NCBI RefSeq assembly: GCF_025766255.1
Contig: NW_026516685.1
Location: 1 to 64,000, forward strand
Reading direction: 5' to 3'
Origin: Zychaea mexicana
Lineage: Eukaryota > Mucoromycota > Mucoromycetes > Mucorales > Lichtheimiaceae
DNA length: 64,000 bases
Part shown: in pieces, positions 47,720 to 61,028 of the stretch
Position numbering within the stretch: position 1 is the first letter of the stretch
How the letters are laid out: each line of letters opens with the position of its first letter
The notes under the pieces: generated by a model
Databases searched by the model: none
What the model was told of the DNA's origin: nothing
What the model saw: the letters and a program-made list of their open reading frames with translations, nothing else
Program-made: the position numbers and the translations under genes

Positions 47720-50169
47720 TTCACAGCACGCAGCAAGTAGTGTTGTTGCTGTGATATGTTTTCCAAGTGTAACGTTGCTCTTGACTTCAAGGTTTCATGC
47801 TTTACTCAGACGAGAGAATGGGCGAGAGACTGTGCTACAAAACAAGCGAGTCTGAAGTAACACGTACGCTTAAGCCGAGGTACTTTTGTGTACATTGGAA
47901 TATATAACGAGCTCACATAATACACGCACATTAGATAGAGAAGATAACAGTATAGTATGTCTTCTTTTCGTAAAGCAGGTGCAGTCGATGTATGGCAGAG
48001 CGCTGGTCTATACAAGCACGGTTACAGAAATAGAATGTAATCGTTGAATAACAGTGGTGTTGTTATAATAAACCCATAACATTTTATTGCGCAAGTTTTT
48101 TGCCATGATCTACAAAATGAACAGTCCATTCGTGGGATCTAATTGTTCTAGAAACACCTTCTTTTTTTATGGGTTGCTAAAATCTCTATAAAAATCAGCT
48201 ATTGAGTAAAGTGTCTTCACTGCATAGCTTGTGGATAGTTGCTATCAACTGCTACCAATACCATGCCCACTATCCTTTTCCTTCCGGGCTGCGGTGTCAC
48301 AAATTAATTTGACGTGTCCCAAGCCTTGGCCATTTGAGGAATTCGGAAGCAGAAAGCTATTCTTGAGTGACAAGAAAACCATTTTTTTCCACACTGAGAA
48401 ATAAACCAGAATAAAGAGATAAACTGAGAATCTTCTGGTGGACCATATTTACTACTATCACTAGTGAAAAAGCAAGGTGCATAGAAGGAGGGGAGGAACA
48501 AAAACCTAAATCTAGTTCGATGTTACTGTATTACACAAAAAACCCAAACAAACTACATAAGAACCATCACCGTCACTACTACAATTTAAAAAACGCTATG
48601 TAGTATACCCCGCATTTTAGTTCATCACCATAAAACCATATTGTTGTCCTCCTTTATCATTTGTTCTAGACAAAACTAGTTGGCCTATCTCTGTCTACTA
48701 CCAAATATTGAGCATGTGCTCGTTATAGGAAAAGAAAAGTAAGTCGCTTTTTTATGATACAGTTGACAGTTCCATACTCGTTTGTGTTCCTTGTATCGGC
48801 TAAAGCCAGACTAGGTGCTGTCATGCTTGGGCTGCCATTACATATAAGGAGCACACCTCGCACATCCACGCATTAGATAATACTGCTTTGCCAGCTTATA
48901 GTGGCGATAACGTCTCTTCCACGATATTGTAACTCAAATCAGCACAGTGTGACCAATTTAGCGATAGTATTGGTTTTTTTGTCGTCACATTTCCCTTGCT
49001 TTGATGCGTACCTTGATTTGGTTCGATGACAGTAACTCGTTATTCGGACTATCTATCTTCATCTGTAGAAAGAGTGTCTTGGAGGGGGTTGTCTGTACCC
49101 TGTAACAAGCAACAACGGACAGTATATACCATCGTACATTAACCCATCAATCTCGATTGTTGATCCCTTTTTTAAATTCACGTTTCTTTATAGAATAGCC
49201 TCGAAAATTCTAAAGATGTTTGCATATCTTTGTACTATTGTGTACACCAAACCAGCAGTGAGCAATTATGGTTATAGCATATATCAATCTACGTCGTCCC
49301 TTGCTCATTATGATGTATTCAGACTTGTTAATTTCCCTTATTTAGTGGAATGCAGGCTTTTCGATGCTATACATATATGCAATCCTTATATGAAGAACTT
49401 GACTGCATATTATAGGTCTACTACTGCGCTAATGTGAGGAACAGACTGAAGAGGAAGACGAGGGGCTTCAGGAAAATACATTATATACAGCACAATAGAT
49501 ATATAGTACTATGATGGTCAAAATCTCATTGCTCGACATCAAAAGTACTGCATACACTAGGGTCTAGTGAAAGATATCATCCTGCATATAACCATTTGCC
49601 GCAGTAACTATTGCTGGATTCCACTCCGCTGGTACAGTACATAATCCACGGATGATCGATGCTGGAGACGAAGTGTATCATGACAATTTGATGGCTTGTA
49701 TCTCTTCTCTTTTCCATTTTATCCTTGATCGACCGAAAGAAAGCTTATGCATACAGTAACAAGAATGTCTGATGAGTGGCGGTAGCTCAAGTGCCATTGT
49801 AGAAAGAAGCACAATAATGTTATTACTGTTTCGATTTATTTAGGTTATGTGCTTCACGATGAGTAACTCTTGTGGTTGCAGTATATTAAGTACTAGTGGA
49901 CTCCCAACTCGACCATCAATGACCGTCATCATTCAACTGACACGTCAACTCAAAGCACGTGGATACTTGAGACAGTCTCGATGACAGGTTGCTTCCTTTT
50001 TTATTGGGCAGATATTGGATTTTGGGTAAGAAAGAAGAATAAAGAAAGGATATAGAATGGAAGGAACAGCGATGATATTTTTCACGAGGGTGATGCTTCA
50101 ATGTTCGCTTTCAGAGATATTGTGGCAGTAGTATGGATGTACTGTATACACTTTCAGTAACAAGGGAGC
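47720..50169. other. Gene-poor stretch, no supported gene
   Basis: Only short, overlapping frames are present (up to about 73 codons) with no motif. The sequence is AT-rich. I see no repeat or RNA gene that I can support. Confidence 0.5.
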
Positions 50170-50436
50170 CTAATTCGAGCAACCACAGCCTTCGGAAGCT
50201 TGGGCTTCGCCAGAAGCGCACGCACAGTTACTTCCACAGCCGCAACCGCTCCTATACAATATGTTTTTGACACGGTATTGCCATCAGCTCGAATATTCTC
50301 AAAAAGTAGGAAAGCCTTTAACTTACTCTTCCGAAGCGCAGGCACACGTTTGAGCGCACTTGCAAGAATCTATGGTACATTGGCAACTATCAGCCTTGCA
50401 CTTGCAGTCAGCTCCACAGCAAACAGGGTTTCCCAT
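50170..50436 (-). CDS. Metallothionein
   Basis: Two exons (50327-50436 and 50170-50251) separated by a 75-nt intron join in phase to 63 residues with 16 cysteines. Most are in C-x-C pairs: MGNPVCCGADCKCKADSCQC, then DSCKCAQTCACA, GCGCGSNCACA and GCGCSN at the end. There are no aromatic residues and no His, as is usual for metallothioneins. The family binds copper, zinc or cadmium as thiolate clusters in the cytosol and protects from metal overload. The exon split falls between two Cys-rich halves. I do not see a clear metal-response element upstream. The Cys spacing is decisive and the metal preference cannot be read from it. Confidence 0.93.
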
Positions 50437-51051
50437 AATGATTGGTTTGGTTCTTTGAGAGAAAATAAGAAAAAGAGGTTAAAGAAAGAGAGAGAAGAAA
50501 AAAAACTGCGCTGTGTGGGAACTAACGAACAATTAATAGAGTAGGATTGGACGTACTTGCATGTTTGTTTGTAAAGAGTAAGCGCCCTAGACTCGCTCCT
50601 TTTTTTCTTATTGATAATAACATGAACATACTGTTGCTTTTATTTGCCGCTAACTCGTTTCACAATCGGTAAGTCAATGCGCAATGCATGGTTGCTCTCT
50701 TCGTAATAGATTGTAACACCACTATTATTCTTTGTTTTCTATAAAACATGTGCATTTCCTCATTCACAACCTAGTGATAAACACATGATAAGCATCTAGA
50801 GATGATGAGAGGAGGGCCAGTTAGTTATTTTCCACAACAAGAGAGTACGAGCCATTATTATTAACACCTAATCTTTTCTTAGGAAAACGAGTTAAACGTT
50901 GTATATAAGGATAAGCCTAGATCTCTGACACAGACCAACGACCATGAATGTTTATGCAAAAGAGATAAAAGTATTTATTTTCCTGATTCCCGATACTTAG
51001 ACTGGTACAGTATTATTGAAGTTTATTGTGTACATACACAAAACGAAGCTT
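50437..51051. other. Intergenic gap: metallothionein promoter and F-box gene 3' flank
   Basis: Upstream of the metallothionein is a CT-rich leader (minus strand) and AT-rich DNA. No other gene is seen. Confidence 0.5.
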
Positions 51052-52984
51052 CTATAGTAGACTGTAACGTATATTGACTCGGTCACTAGTACCAGAACTA
51101 TTGAATCGCTGTTGGGAGTATTGGTATGCATTTCGTGAAATAGAGAAACAACTCCAGATGTTTAGCTCCTTTAAGGCTGTCGGTGACGAAAGAGAAATTT
51201 TATCTTCTACAGGTTGTTGTTCTCCTTGATGTATATTCACAAAAGAGCGTATTCCATCGTCGGTTATGCTTTGGCATTCACTGACATCCAGCGTTTCCAA
51301 ATGATTCTTCATTCTTAAGCCGATGAGTTCCATCACTGTATTGTTGATGGCGTCCATTCCCTGGAAACATAATCGTTTCAGGCATTTTTGATACTGATTT
51401 GTTGCGGCTGAATATTGTTGTATAAACAAAATAATAGATTCCGATGAAACATGGTTACAGAAAGCCATCGTCAGTGACTGGAGATGATGCAGTGTTGCAA
51501 CACGTCGGAAAAATAACCGGTTTGCGGCTGTAAGGTTGTATAACTGGATGTGTTCGAGTTGGGATGTCTGGTGTAAAAATGAAGTTAGATCGTCTATCAC
51601 TGCTGACTGTTGTTGTTGCCGTTGTCTCCTACTCATATCACTGTAGACGGTGGGGTACATGATGGGCATCAAACCCTCATCTTCGATTTCATCGTTCTCG
51701 TCGTCATCCTCTTCATTACTAAGGAAGTCGTCGCTGTTGTCGTCATTAATTCCAAGAATGATGCTTTTCAGTTGAGGAAACGGTAGAATGCCCAAATACG
51801 CGGTTGTTTCGCTGGATAATCTTGAGATAAACTTGATATCGAGAGTTTCCAAAGTGGCGTTATTTCTTTGAATGAGAGGCGTCAGATTTCTTTCATCCAC
51901 ACCTGTCAGCTCTGTTAGATGTATATGATGTAATCCTGCTGCGTCCTCTGACGTAGTTGCTGTTGATGTCGTCCACGATTTTAAATCGTAGCCAAAATGG
52001 ATAGTCTCGAGCGCCGGGGCATGCTTGTATAAAGAGCAAAGTACGGCATTGGTGTCGCGAAAATCGTAAGGGTTGATGCTTATACGACGCAGTCGAGGTA
52101 GAGATTTCAATAGTCCATCAAGGTTGATATTTTTTGTAATACCGTGCATGTAGATGGAAAGACTAGCAAGTCGTCGATGTACTAATGAAAAGTTCCATTG
52201 GTCGGTTGTACGTGGATGAGTGACTACTACTACTGCTGCTGCTGCTGGCACCCGTGCTGCGGTTGATAATGTCAAGTGCTCAAGGTTTGGACATTCGCTG
52301 AGAATACTTTTTAAAGCAACGCAAGGTGCCGAACTAGTATGACCTCTCACTTCCAAGTCTCGCAAATTAGGTCCCAACAATCGCAATAGTCTTGAAAAAT
52401 TTCGCCTTGACAATGCAGAATGCAGGTGCGCTATACATTTATTCATCGTCCACTCAGTTAAAGCCAGCCTACAAGATCCTTCACGGAATAACAAAAGGGT
52501 AATTGATGATGGACTGAACTTTCTTACCTGTTTGTACGTGGCAACAATCATGCGCGAGCAAAAAATTGATTTCCTGAGTCTGTTTGCGCCGCTTGCGGGC
52601 ATTGATGCACAGCACTTTGACATGTTGACCGTACAGACGACTTTTGTAAGGTGCTAGAACATGAGCAAAGTCGTACGTCGAATCGGATAATTCGCGCCAC
52701 AGGCCTTCCCAAGAAAAGATAAACGAACGCCAGGCTTTACAGACTCGAGTGCAGCGGATGCTTTGCTCCATTGGGAGCATGGCGAAAATGGCGGACAGGA
52801 GTTCAAAAGGCAAGACACTTACAAATGAGGCCGTGGCAATGGCATCTTTATGCCATGAATGTTGTTGCGCTAGTGTTGTACTATTACTGGTAGCAGTAGT
52901 GGTGATTATAGTGCCACGAGAGTTTTGTGAATCTTGGTAGTGATGGTCAAAGGTGGTGGCGCTGGCAGAATGGTAGCGAGGCAT
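51052..52984 (-). CDS. F-box and leucine-rich-repeat protein
   Basis: Two exons (52528-52984 and 51052-52478) join in phase to 627 residues. ATG 52984 is chosen over the in-frame ATG at 52999 because the TATA box at 53031-53036 leaves too little room for the latter. The F-box lies at about residues 50-95: LPFELLSAIFAMLPMEQSIR, then VCKAWRSFIFSWEGLWREL. The rest is made of degenerate LRRs of the AMN1/FBXL type (LRDLEVRG, CPNLEHLTLS, LETLDIKFISRL, LEHIQLYNLT, LETLDVSECQSITDDGI, LKELNIWSC), with an acidic insert (SNEEDDDENDEIEDE). Such proteins bring substrates to an SCF ubiquitin ligase through Skp1. The substrate is unknown. Confidence 0.88.
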
Positions 52985-53030
52985 AATGACGATGGACAAG
53001 CAAATGCTCTATTACTCATAGCATAACCAT

Positions 53031-53036
53031 TATATA
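53031..53036 (-). promoter_or_regulatory. TATA box of the F-box gene
   Basis: TATATA in GCTATATAATGG on the minus strand, 47 nt before the ATG at 52984. Confidence 0.5.
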
Positions 53037-54496
53037 GCATGGGGAGCCCAGCATGTGGCGAGTTTTTCTCTGGGGTGTGTGTGTATGTGTATTCATCTTT
53101 TCGATTAATGCGCCCCAAAAAAATGTTGGTCTCGCGATGCTCACCCTTCTTTCTCCCCTAGAAATCAAGGGAGAAAGGGTGCTGAGAGGTCCGAGTGGAA
53201 AATTCCGACGAGTGTTATCTGTACGAAGGTATGAACTGTGGATATCATCACTTATCTATACTTACATGAAAAAGCACATAGTTTACTATGCTATATCATT
53301 AGCTCATACATATAAAAAGATCTTCCTTCGATATCTGTAACATTTTGGGAAGAATACACATTACTTGACGCTTTGGTGTCGCAACAGTAAAAGCAGCACC
53401 CTTTCACTGATAATGATTTCTGCATCACGCACTGCATCGTGCAAGAACTGCGTGAAGAAAAGAACACCGTCCGTGTCCCATCACATGTGTATAGAACATT
53501 TCTTAGAGATATGAGTGGGGTTGTTGTTATGTGGTCATTGCTTGTTGCCCATTCAAGGATAGTCGATTTTCAGCCTTTTCTTACCTTTCTCTTTTGCAAA
53601 GCGAGAAATTTCTTTGGCTTTCATCAGATGTCATACTTCAAACATAAGATAATGGTTGGCGTGGCTCAAGTTAACAAGAGCAAACAGAGATCTATGAGCT
53701 AGCACGAGATCATTGTTGCTTATGTGGTTGCATGGATGAGACCCTTATTTATACTGCTCGTTGCTATTCTTATTGATCTCCTCAAACTTCAGTTCGAAAA
53801 AGGCTATAAAAGCGATCGCGTTACTGTCAAGATGTGTTAAAAAACGTCACCGCATAATAATAAAGACCTCTTTTTTTTGGTTAAAATCAGTAGAACAAGT
53901 ACTACCCGATGTCTGTTTCTTCTATCGTGCGTGAGCGTTACATCTCCGTGATCTCTAGTTGTAGTATAACATTACTGGGAGTAATTATCATTAAGAAAGT
54001 ACATACTGTAGTGAGTGCCTCGTAATGTACTACACCGCTCGTTTAAAGTGTGGGCACTTGATGGTCCGTCGGTCATTATGTGATATGATGCTATTACTAT
54101 TACATGATTTGATATATACAATTACGAAAGTTAAACAAACAAGAACGCAACCATCTCAGCTAACGCTACGAAAGACTAGAGTGCACGCTGAAGGATGCAT
54201 ATCAGGAACAACCATTGATTGTCATAGCTACAGCGCCCGTTGCTACAGTACTCTAATTTTCGGAGCCGCTGCTGTCTATGCAGCTGCTGACAACCGCTGC
54301 CTGCCTACTCTCGTCACACATTTTCTGAAACAGACACAGCGCTCTTCCTCCTTGCACGTCTCGGAATCCCACCTCACCTCCGCCCCCTTCTTCACGCCAC
54401 ACACACACACATATACACGAGTACATACCTTTCAACGAGCCCTCTCTTTTTTTATTACATACATATACATTATAGCAATTTCCATCTAAAAATACC
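53037..54496. other. Intergenic stretch, no supported gene
   Basis: Short frames only. The last 100 nt are C- and A-rich (CACACACACACA near 54401-54412) and probably form the leader of the V-ATPase gene. Confidence 0.5.
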
Positions 54497-55407
54497 ATGC
54501 CTGGCTTTTATACCTCACTTGCCGGGACGGCGACGAGTGTCATTACGATTGTCGGCCTGTACATGCTTCTCACCGGCACCGGTCAAGAATTCAACGTTGG
54601 AAAGTACCTCGAAGCATCATCGCCTTACGCATGGGCAACGACAGGAATGGGATTGTGCATTGGTCTTTCCGTAGCTGGCGCAGCTTGGTAATTATGATAG
54701 GAAAAAAGAGAAGCACTAAAAAAGCTGAATCTGTTACGAAAGAAAAAGGAATGTGTAAATCTCATCCATTACTTACGCGTTTTAATACGCATGTACTATA
54801 CGAACACATACAGGGGCATCTACGTTACCGGCTCTGCATTATTGGGTGGTGCTGTCAAGACACCGCGTATTCAATCGAGAAACTTGATTTCCATTATTTT
54901 CTGTGAAGTCGTTGCCATTTACGGTGTCATTATGACCATTGTCTATTCAGCCAAGCTTGTCGAAGTTTCCGAGGAAACGCTTTATACACCGTCAAATTAC
55001 TTTACAGGTTCGTCGTGAAACTACCACCCCATTTGTTTGTTTTTTGAGGAAAAAAGTAGGTACAGTTCTTGTGCTCATATACAGGACATGCTGTCTCTCT
55101 GTTTTCTCTCCTTTGCAGGACACGCGATCTTTTGGGGTGGTTTGACAGTTGGTATCTGTAACCTCTTTTGTGGCGTTTGCGTCGGTATTACTGGATCAAG
55201 TGCTGCTCTTGCAGATGCTCAAGACCCTCAACTGTTTGTTAAAGTCCTGGTCGTCGAGATTTTCGGTTCAGTCCTTGGTCTTTTTGGATTGATTGTTGGT
55301 TTGTTAACGGTATGTCGTCTTGAAAATTGCTAGTAGAGATCGAATCCTGAGTAACTAACTGAAAATTTTACTTTCACTAGACCGGTAAAGCATCAGATTT
55401 TGCTTAA
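54497..55407 (+). CDS. VMA16: V-type proton ATPase proteolipid subunit c''
   Basis: Four exons (54497-54687, 54814-55007, 55119-55309, 55381-55407) join in phase to 200 residues, the family size. Five hydrophobic segments are present: [50 protein letters not shown], then [19 protein letters not shown] with [16 protein letters not shown], and [21 protein letters not shown]. The Glu in [11 protein letters not shown] is the proton-carrying residue of c'' (equivalent to the essential Glu in TM3 of yeast Vma16). A second Glu sits in VVEIFGS. It rotates with the c-ring of the vacuolar V0 sector. The gene converges on PUF6, with only about 100 bp between the stops. Confidence 0.96.
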
Positions 55408-55510
55408 GCATTTCTCTCTTGCCTTTTTACGATTGCTCTCACCATAAAAAAACAGGAAGGAGAAAGAAGAAGAAACGAATACAAAGAATAAAAGCCCTTT
55501 ATTTGACATT

Positions 55511-57875
55511 CTATAGCAATTCTACTATCATCTTTGCACCCTTGTTCTCATCTGCAGCTTTCCGGATCTCCTTTTTGTGGGGTTTTAAAGCCTTTTTGGT
55601 CTGTTCCTTGGTAGATGGCTCTTCCAACAGTGATAAGACAACGAAACTTCCAAAATTTGTAGCAAAGTGTCCAAGATGAGGTTCAATACGTTCTAAGAGT
55701 TTAGGTGCAAATCCAAGAGGTTCAACAGCCTTGTCATTCATTGCTTCGGCATTGTCTGCCTTGACCATGGCTTTGATGATACGATTACCGAATCGATCTT
55801 CGATTATGTGGTTTTCTTTTTCAATGTTTTCGCTTGCCAAGTTCAAGATGGCATTTACAGCAGCGGTCTTGTCACCTAGAACATATAAAAAACAGTGAAA
55901 CGTGATTTTCTGTCGGTTAGCAACTTTTTACACATTCCTGAACATGAAAGAAGCCTTTCATTACTAACATACCAGTGGCATGAAGCATGATTTCTTGTAC
56001 AACTTGTGAGGAGAGCTTTTCTCTCATCAGAATAGGGGCATCTTCTGCAACAGTTTGGATAAGAGCAGGTGAGCAGCCGTCGAGGACTTCCTTGGCACGA
56101 ATTTCAGGGTCCTTTTTGCTGTGTAACGACCATTAGAGTGAGTAATGAGTTAAAAGAAAGATTTTTACAGATGATACACATACCTTTGTCTGATTTCATC
56201 ACCTTCTGTGATTTGTTGAACAGTTTCTGGTGACAAATATCTGGTGTTACGACCTGTAAGGATATATAAAAAGACACGTCGACCAAACTTGTCTGCAAAT
56301 AGAGTTTTTGCTTGCTTGCAAAGTTCCTATTTTTCATAGAAACCAGCAACATACAGCCTCGTTAGTACCTGTTTTACCATTTTCAACAACAGCGAAGAAG
56401 GGTTAAGTAGAGAACAAACGACTTACAGAAATGAGAGCTTTGTTAATCAGCACAGTATCATCCATCACATCCAAGAAGCGGATCAGCACGAGATAGCCGT
56501 ATTCATCCTGAGCAATCTTGACAACGTGTGGCTTGAATGCTTTGATGATCGTTTTACGATCCTGTAACGAAAAAATAATCCAATTAGCACATAATTCTTC
56601 AACCATTTTTCATACGTAAGTTCTTTTGCTTTTATACCTTTGGTGTCGAATAAGACAAAGAGATCATTGCGACCTTGGCTCCTTCTCGTGTGTGCAGGAT
56701 ATCTTGAAGGTTCTCCCGAAGATGTGCAATAATATTCTATATAGATTAAATATAGAGCTTATGTGAATTTTCCTGCCTTGGTTATATACAGCATACAATT
56801 TCTCAGTTCACAAAAACTCTTTTTTTTTTACCTCACGACCTTTAGGATCAGCCAAGGTCAAAAATTGATATAATGCCTTGTGGACAATGCTATGCACAAC
56901 GGTACCCTTATCCATACATCCCATCAGAGTCTCAGACATGAAACGCAACACCGAATCCTTCTTTTCTGGCAAGTTGGTCAAAAGTTCGTCGAGTGTCTTT
57001 GCACCACCGCCACGGTTGAACAATGTCATTTCAGGACCATAGAACTCGGACAACAATTCTTGTCTTTGTGCACCATTGGCGTATTGGGCGTAAAACGATT
57101 CAATCACAGCGGATGCTTCTCGATGACGGATAAGTTTACGAACGTGAGTGCGGAATTCGGACAAGACTTGATCGCGATGTTTGTGGCTATGTGATAAAAG
57201 TACAGGTACATTAACATGGATGATCGCCAACATTAACAACCGCCTAAAGCATATTAACGAACAAAACAAAGTCTTACCAATATTCCAAAACCTTCAAAAC
57301 AATAAACTTGCCATACATGGACTTGGCCAGAATCTCGTATTTGCCTGTCAATTCCTTTGCAATCTGACCACGTTGCTCTGCGTTGCCCTTTTTCAAACAG
57401 GTCTGGACAATACGTGATGCGTCGTGCTTGAAAATGATCTAGTAGTTTTTCAACCGAGTGAGTTAAACTTTCCATATATATGGCGAGTTCCCGTACTGCC
57501 CATACCAGTTGTCCTTACCTCTTGCACATGACCAGTGATCACATTCATGATCTTTTGCATCAGATCCTTTGTCTCGTCACGAGAAATATCACCACGCCGA
57601 AGATTCTCCCAGATTTTCTTGGCTTCAGTAATCATTTCAAAGTGACGATCGTTTCCTTTACGTTCTTGCTTCAAGTTTTTCTGTTGGTGGTGTCTGGAAG
57701 CCGAAGAGTCTAAAAAGTGAGTAGTTAAAACAAAGACCAGCAAATGTTAGGTTGGATCCAAGTGTATAAAGTTCGATCGTCTGTAGGACTCACCATTTCC
57801 CTTCAACTTTTTGCTGGCGTCTTTGTCAGAGTAATCGCTGGCCTTTCTTTTCATTGCACCCTGTGAATATACCAT
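55511..57875 (-). CDS. PUF6: Puf6/PUM3-type pumilio protein
   Basis: Starts at ATG 57875 (MVYSQGAMKRKASD; the second ATG at 57854 is also possible). The basic N-terminus is followed by ITEAKKIWENLRRGDISRDE, a hallmark of the Puf6/PUM3/Penguin group, then pumilio repeats: HDASRIVQTCLKKG, YGKFIVLKVLEYC, HREASAVIESFYAQYAN, DKGTVVHSIVHKALYQFL, TREGAKVAMISLSY and DEYGYLVLIRFLDVMDD. The C-terminal CPL part (about 55511-56100) includes FGNRIIKAMVKAD and HLGHFATNFGSFVVLSL. About nine exons are seen. The group acts in the nucleolus in 60S ribosome assembly, and yeast Puf6 also represses ASH1 mRNA. The repeats look intact. Confidence 0.94.
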
Positions 57876-58461
57876 TGTTGATCGAGATCGTTTTCGAAAG
57901 GAGAAAAAAATTCTTTGCTGCCATGCCACTCAACTTTACTTTACTAGGATTCAATGTCCGTTTTTGGAAAAAGCAGTTGCAGGGCACATCACCGAGCCGG
58001 GAAGGCTTGCAAAGTATACTAGGGCAATATGCTCATTGGCACATCGGCTTCACTATCTTTCCGGTGTAAAATGCTAGTTCCATAACCCGCTCTTGGCTAA
58101 TACTCTAGCGTGTGGATATGTAGTAGCTATTACAAGCTAAGCCTTGCATAAACTAATTGTGAGGCCCTCAAATGTCTACTCTCTGGTTGGCTTGTGTTCG
58201 GAATGCATCGAAGCAGAACACCCGGTGCAATCATATAAACAGCTGCTACATCGTTCTCCTGAGCTTATCGCTGATTATGACTTGTCTTTTTGTCGTCGAG
58301 AGACATAGTTCGTGGCAAAATGACAGAAAGTGCAGTAAGTAGATGGATTAAATTTGGTGGAGCAGCCAATCGTGTGGCTGAGGTTCGAAGTGCATAAAAC
58401 TCGTTCAATTTCAATTCCCCCACACCCCCTTTCCTTTCCTGATATAGACAACACGACCAAC
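57876..58461. promoter_or_regulatory. Divergent promoter region between PUF6 and DNMT2
   Basis: Two genes are transcribed away from each other across 586 bp. No TATA box is obvious. A short frame at 57854-58069 overlaps the PUF6 start on the other strand and has no motif. Confidence 0.45.
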
Positions 58462-60317
58462 ATGACACCATTAAAAATGCTAGAATTCTATTCTGGCATA
58501 GGAGGCATGGTAACATGAATCAACATGTACACACGACCAGCTTCACCACTGTTATACTAATAAAACGCTTTTTTTATGTAGCATTATGCAGCAACCTTGG
58601 CCGATTGGGATTTTGAAGTAGTGAAAGCTTTTGACATTAACAATGTTGCTAACGACGTATGTTTTTGTATCCACAAAGGGATATTTATGCGTAGTGGAAG
58701 GCCAAATCTCTTAATACGATTTTTCTATATTAGATCTATAAGCATAATTTCGGTCCCAAAACAGTTGGACAGGTATTAAGAAAAAACAGTTTTGTGCCCT
58801 GAATATCTGTTCTTGTTCTTTTGGACTTCCAATTGATCTGACAGGTTCTTTTTTGTTTCCTTTTCGTATAGCGTCAGATTGAAGCCTTGACACTAGAGTA
58901 CTACGACAAAGTAGCTGCTGATATTTGGACCATGTCACCGCCGTGTCAGCCTTATTCAAGACTTGGTTTGCAAAAGGGAAGCCAAGATGCCCGTTCTAGA
59001 AGCTTTTTGCATTTGCTTCAAGTGTTGGAGGGTATGAAGAATCGACCCAAATATATCCTTGTAGAAAACGTCAAAGGGTTTGAGGTAAAGGTTTTTGGTA
59101 ATACTGATCTGCCGTGGTTTGAGAATGCATATCAAACTAAAGTTGAACAAATCATATAGGAATCGGACTCCCGTGATTTACTTGTGGATTCTTTGAACCG
59201 CTGTAATTACACGTTTCAAGAATTCTTGCTGACACCGTTACAACTCGGTATCCCCAACTCCCGGATGCGTTATTACTTGCTCGTATGTCTATAAACAGGA
59301 ATCTAAATGTGGAGCAAAAAAGCTACATGATATGGGAACCAATAATGTTACTGATCCGAGAAGAATAGGCCAAGCAGAAACCATTGTCATTTGTTCAACC
59401 ACCAACAAACACAATTCTCGGTTTTATTCCTAAATCAACACACATGTCTACAGAATTCATCGATAATCGAACACGGACTTTGGATAACGAGGATGCATTA
59501 GTTGCATTATCAGCTGTTCAAATTGGAAGCGTGTCCAGATATCTTGAACCCGAAGCCACAGTTAATTTTGACTCGCATGCCATACCGGACAAGGTAACAC
59601 ATTTCAAAAAGTTGTTTCTATATTTTTGGGTTGGGAATCTTCAAACAAATATAGAGGGATTCTTGTGAGGGCAGTAATAACGTGGAAAGCAAAACATTAG
59701 ACCTTGTTAAAACATGGCCACGTATTCGATATTGTAAAACCAAGTACACACCGAAGTTGTTGCTTTACCAAAGGTATTTCATGACCAATACGTTCTTTGA
59801 AAATAGTTTTTGTTAATTATTGACGCTTAATATAATTTAAAGGGTACTATCATTACGCTGAAGCAACGGGTAAGTCTAAAATATAATGAATAATGGCTTG
59901 TTTTCTGGTTTTTGCTGACTTTTTATTTTGCACATTACCTTTTTTTTAGGGTCTATCTTACAAATGAATGAAGACCTGTTGGTTAGTTATTGTTCATTAT
60001 GTAATAATTGATGCTTATTTTTGCCCAAAGATACTAATGCGCTGTTTTTGAAAATTTAGACGGCTGAAACATTTGATAAGGCAGCAGAGGCGAAAAATAA
60101 GGGCAATGAACAAGAAGCATTGGAATTATTACGATCTTTAAGATTACGATACTTTACTCCCAGAGAAGTCGCCAATTTGATGGGATTCCCTGACACTTTT
60201 ACATTCCCAGACTCTTCAACAATCAAGCAACGGTACCGGACACTAGGAAATAGTATCAATGTACGCTTAGTATCAGAACTTATGTCATACTTGATGAAAA
60301 CCCCAAATAAATCATGA
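58462..60317 (+). CDS. DNMT2-type tRNA (cytosine-C5) methyltransferase
   Basis: About nine exons from ATG 58462. Motif I is LEFYSGIGGMHYA, followed by VKAFDINNVAND. Motif IV is SPPCQPYSRLGLQKG with the catalytic Cys. Motif VI is VENVKGFE. Then come LTPLQLGIPNSRMRYYLL and the Dnmt2-specific target-recognition part, where an exon near 59699-59774 gives KHGHVFDIVKPSTHRSCCFTKG with the CFT motif (written here as overlapping pieces HGHVFDIVKPST and RSCCFTKG), then YYHYAEATGS. The end has RYFTPREVANLMGFP and RYRTLGNSINVRLVSELM. Dnmt2 enzymes methylate C38 of tRNA-Asp. Tyr follows the PPCQP motif where Phe is usual. It is divergent from PUF6. No other DNA methylase is in the window. Confidence 0.94.
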
Positions 60318-61028
60318 TAGCCTTTTGTCATAATGAGATCTTTTCCTCAAGAAAAATGTGTAAGAGAATCGATTAAGCTATCATCATCTTAGTTATGCTT
60401 CTACTTCTGTGCTGTAGTTTGCTATATCTCTAGAAGTTTAGGGTTTCTCGCTGAATGAGTTAACCGGACAACACTTGCAGCTGCATCATTAAAAACATGT
60501 ACCCTTGACGGGATTGATAGAATAGAAGCGACTTTGTTTATTATCACATATATTAGTGAGAAAATAAACTATTGTCTAAAAAATGGAACGCAAAAAAGGT
60601 TGATGAGTATAATATTACATATAACAAAGAGATGTGTAGAAAGTTCAAGAACGAATTCAGAGAACTTCGTCGAATGAATAACTTCGTTTTCAGTATGTCG
60701 TATAAAGCGCACGATTTTGACAATATCCATGTTGTCGAGATGTGGCCGAGAAATCCAACACTATGTCAAAGAGTTTGAGTACGACGCAAATAAAATGTAT
60801 CTTTGATATGATGCTTAATTCCGGCAATAATCAAGCTCTTTTATAGTCTAGCTGTTACAACAACGATGTCTGATCATCTGGCTGGTACTATGAAGACTGA
60901 ACAAGGGCGTATCAGAACTTTTGTAAAGGTCGCTGTATAAATTGGGACACTTATTCAATACCAGCGTTAGCCGGTGTGTGGTCGCGCTACCTAGTCATAG
61001 GCTCATCATCGTTGCCCTGTTGTTGTAC
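60318..61028. other. Intergenic stretch, one weak frame
   Basis: A 68-codon frame at 60572-60778 is basic and has no motif. I do not call it a gene. The rest is AT-rich and leads to the MITE. Confidence 0.45.

Noticed and set aside
60572..60778. 68-codon plus frame downstream of DNMT2
   Set aside because: No motif, no promoter signal and no splice-linked extension.
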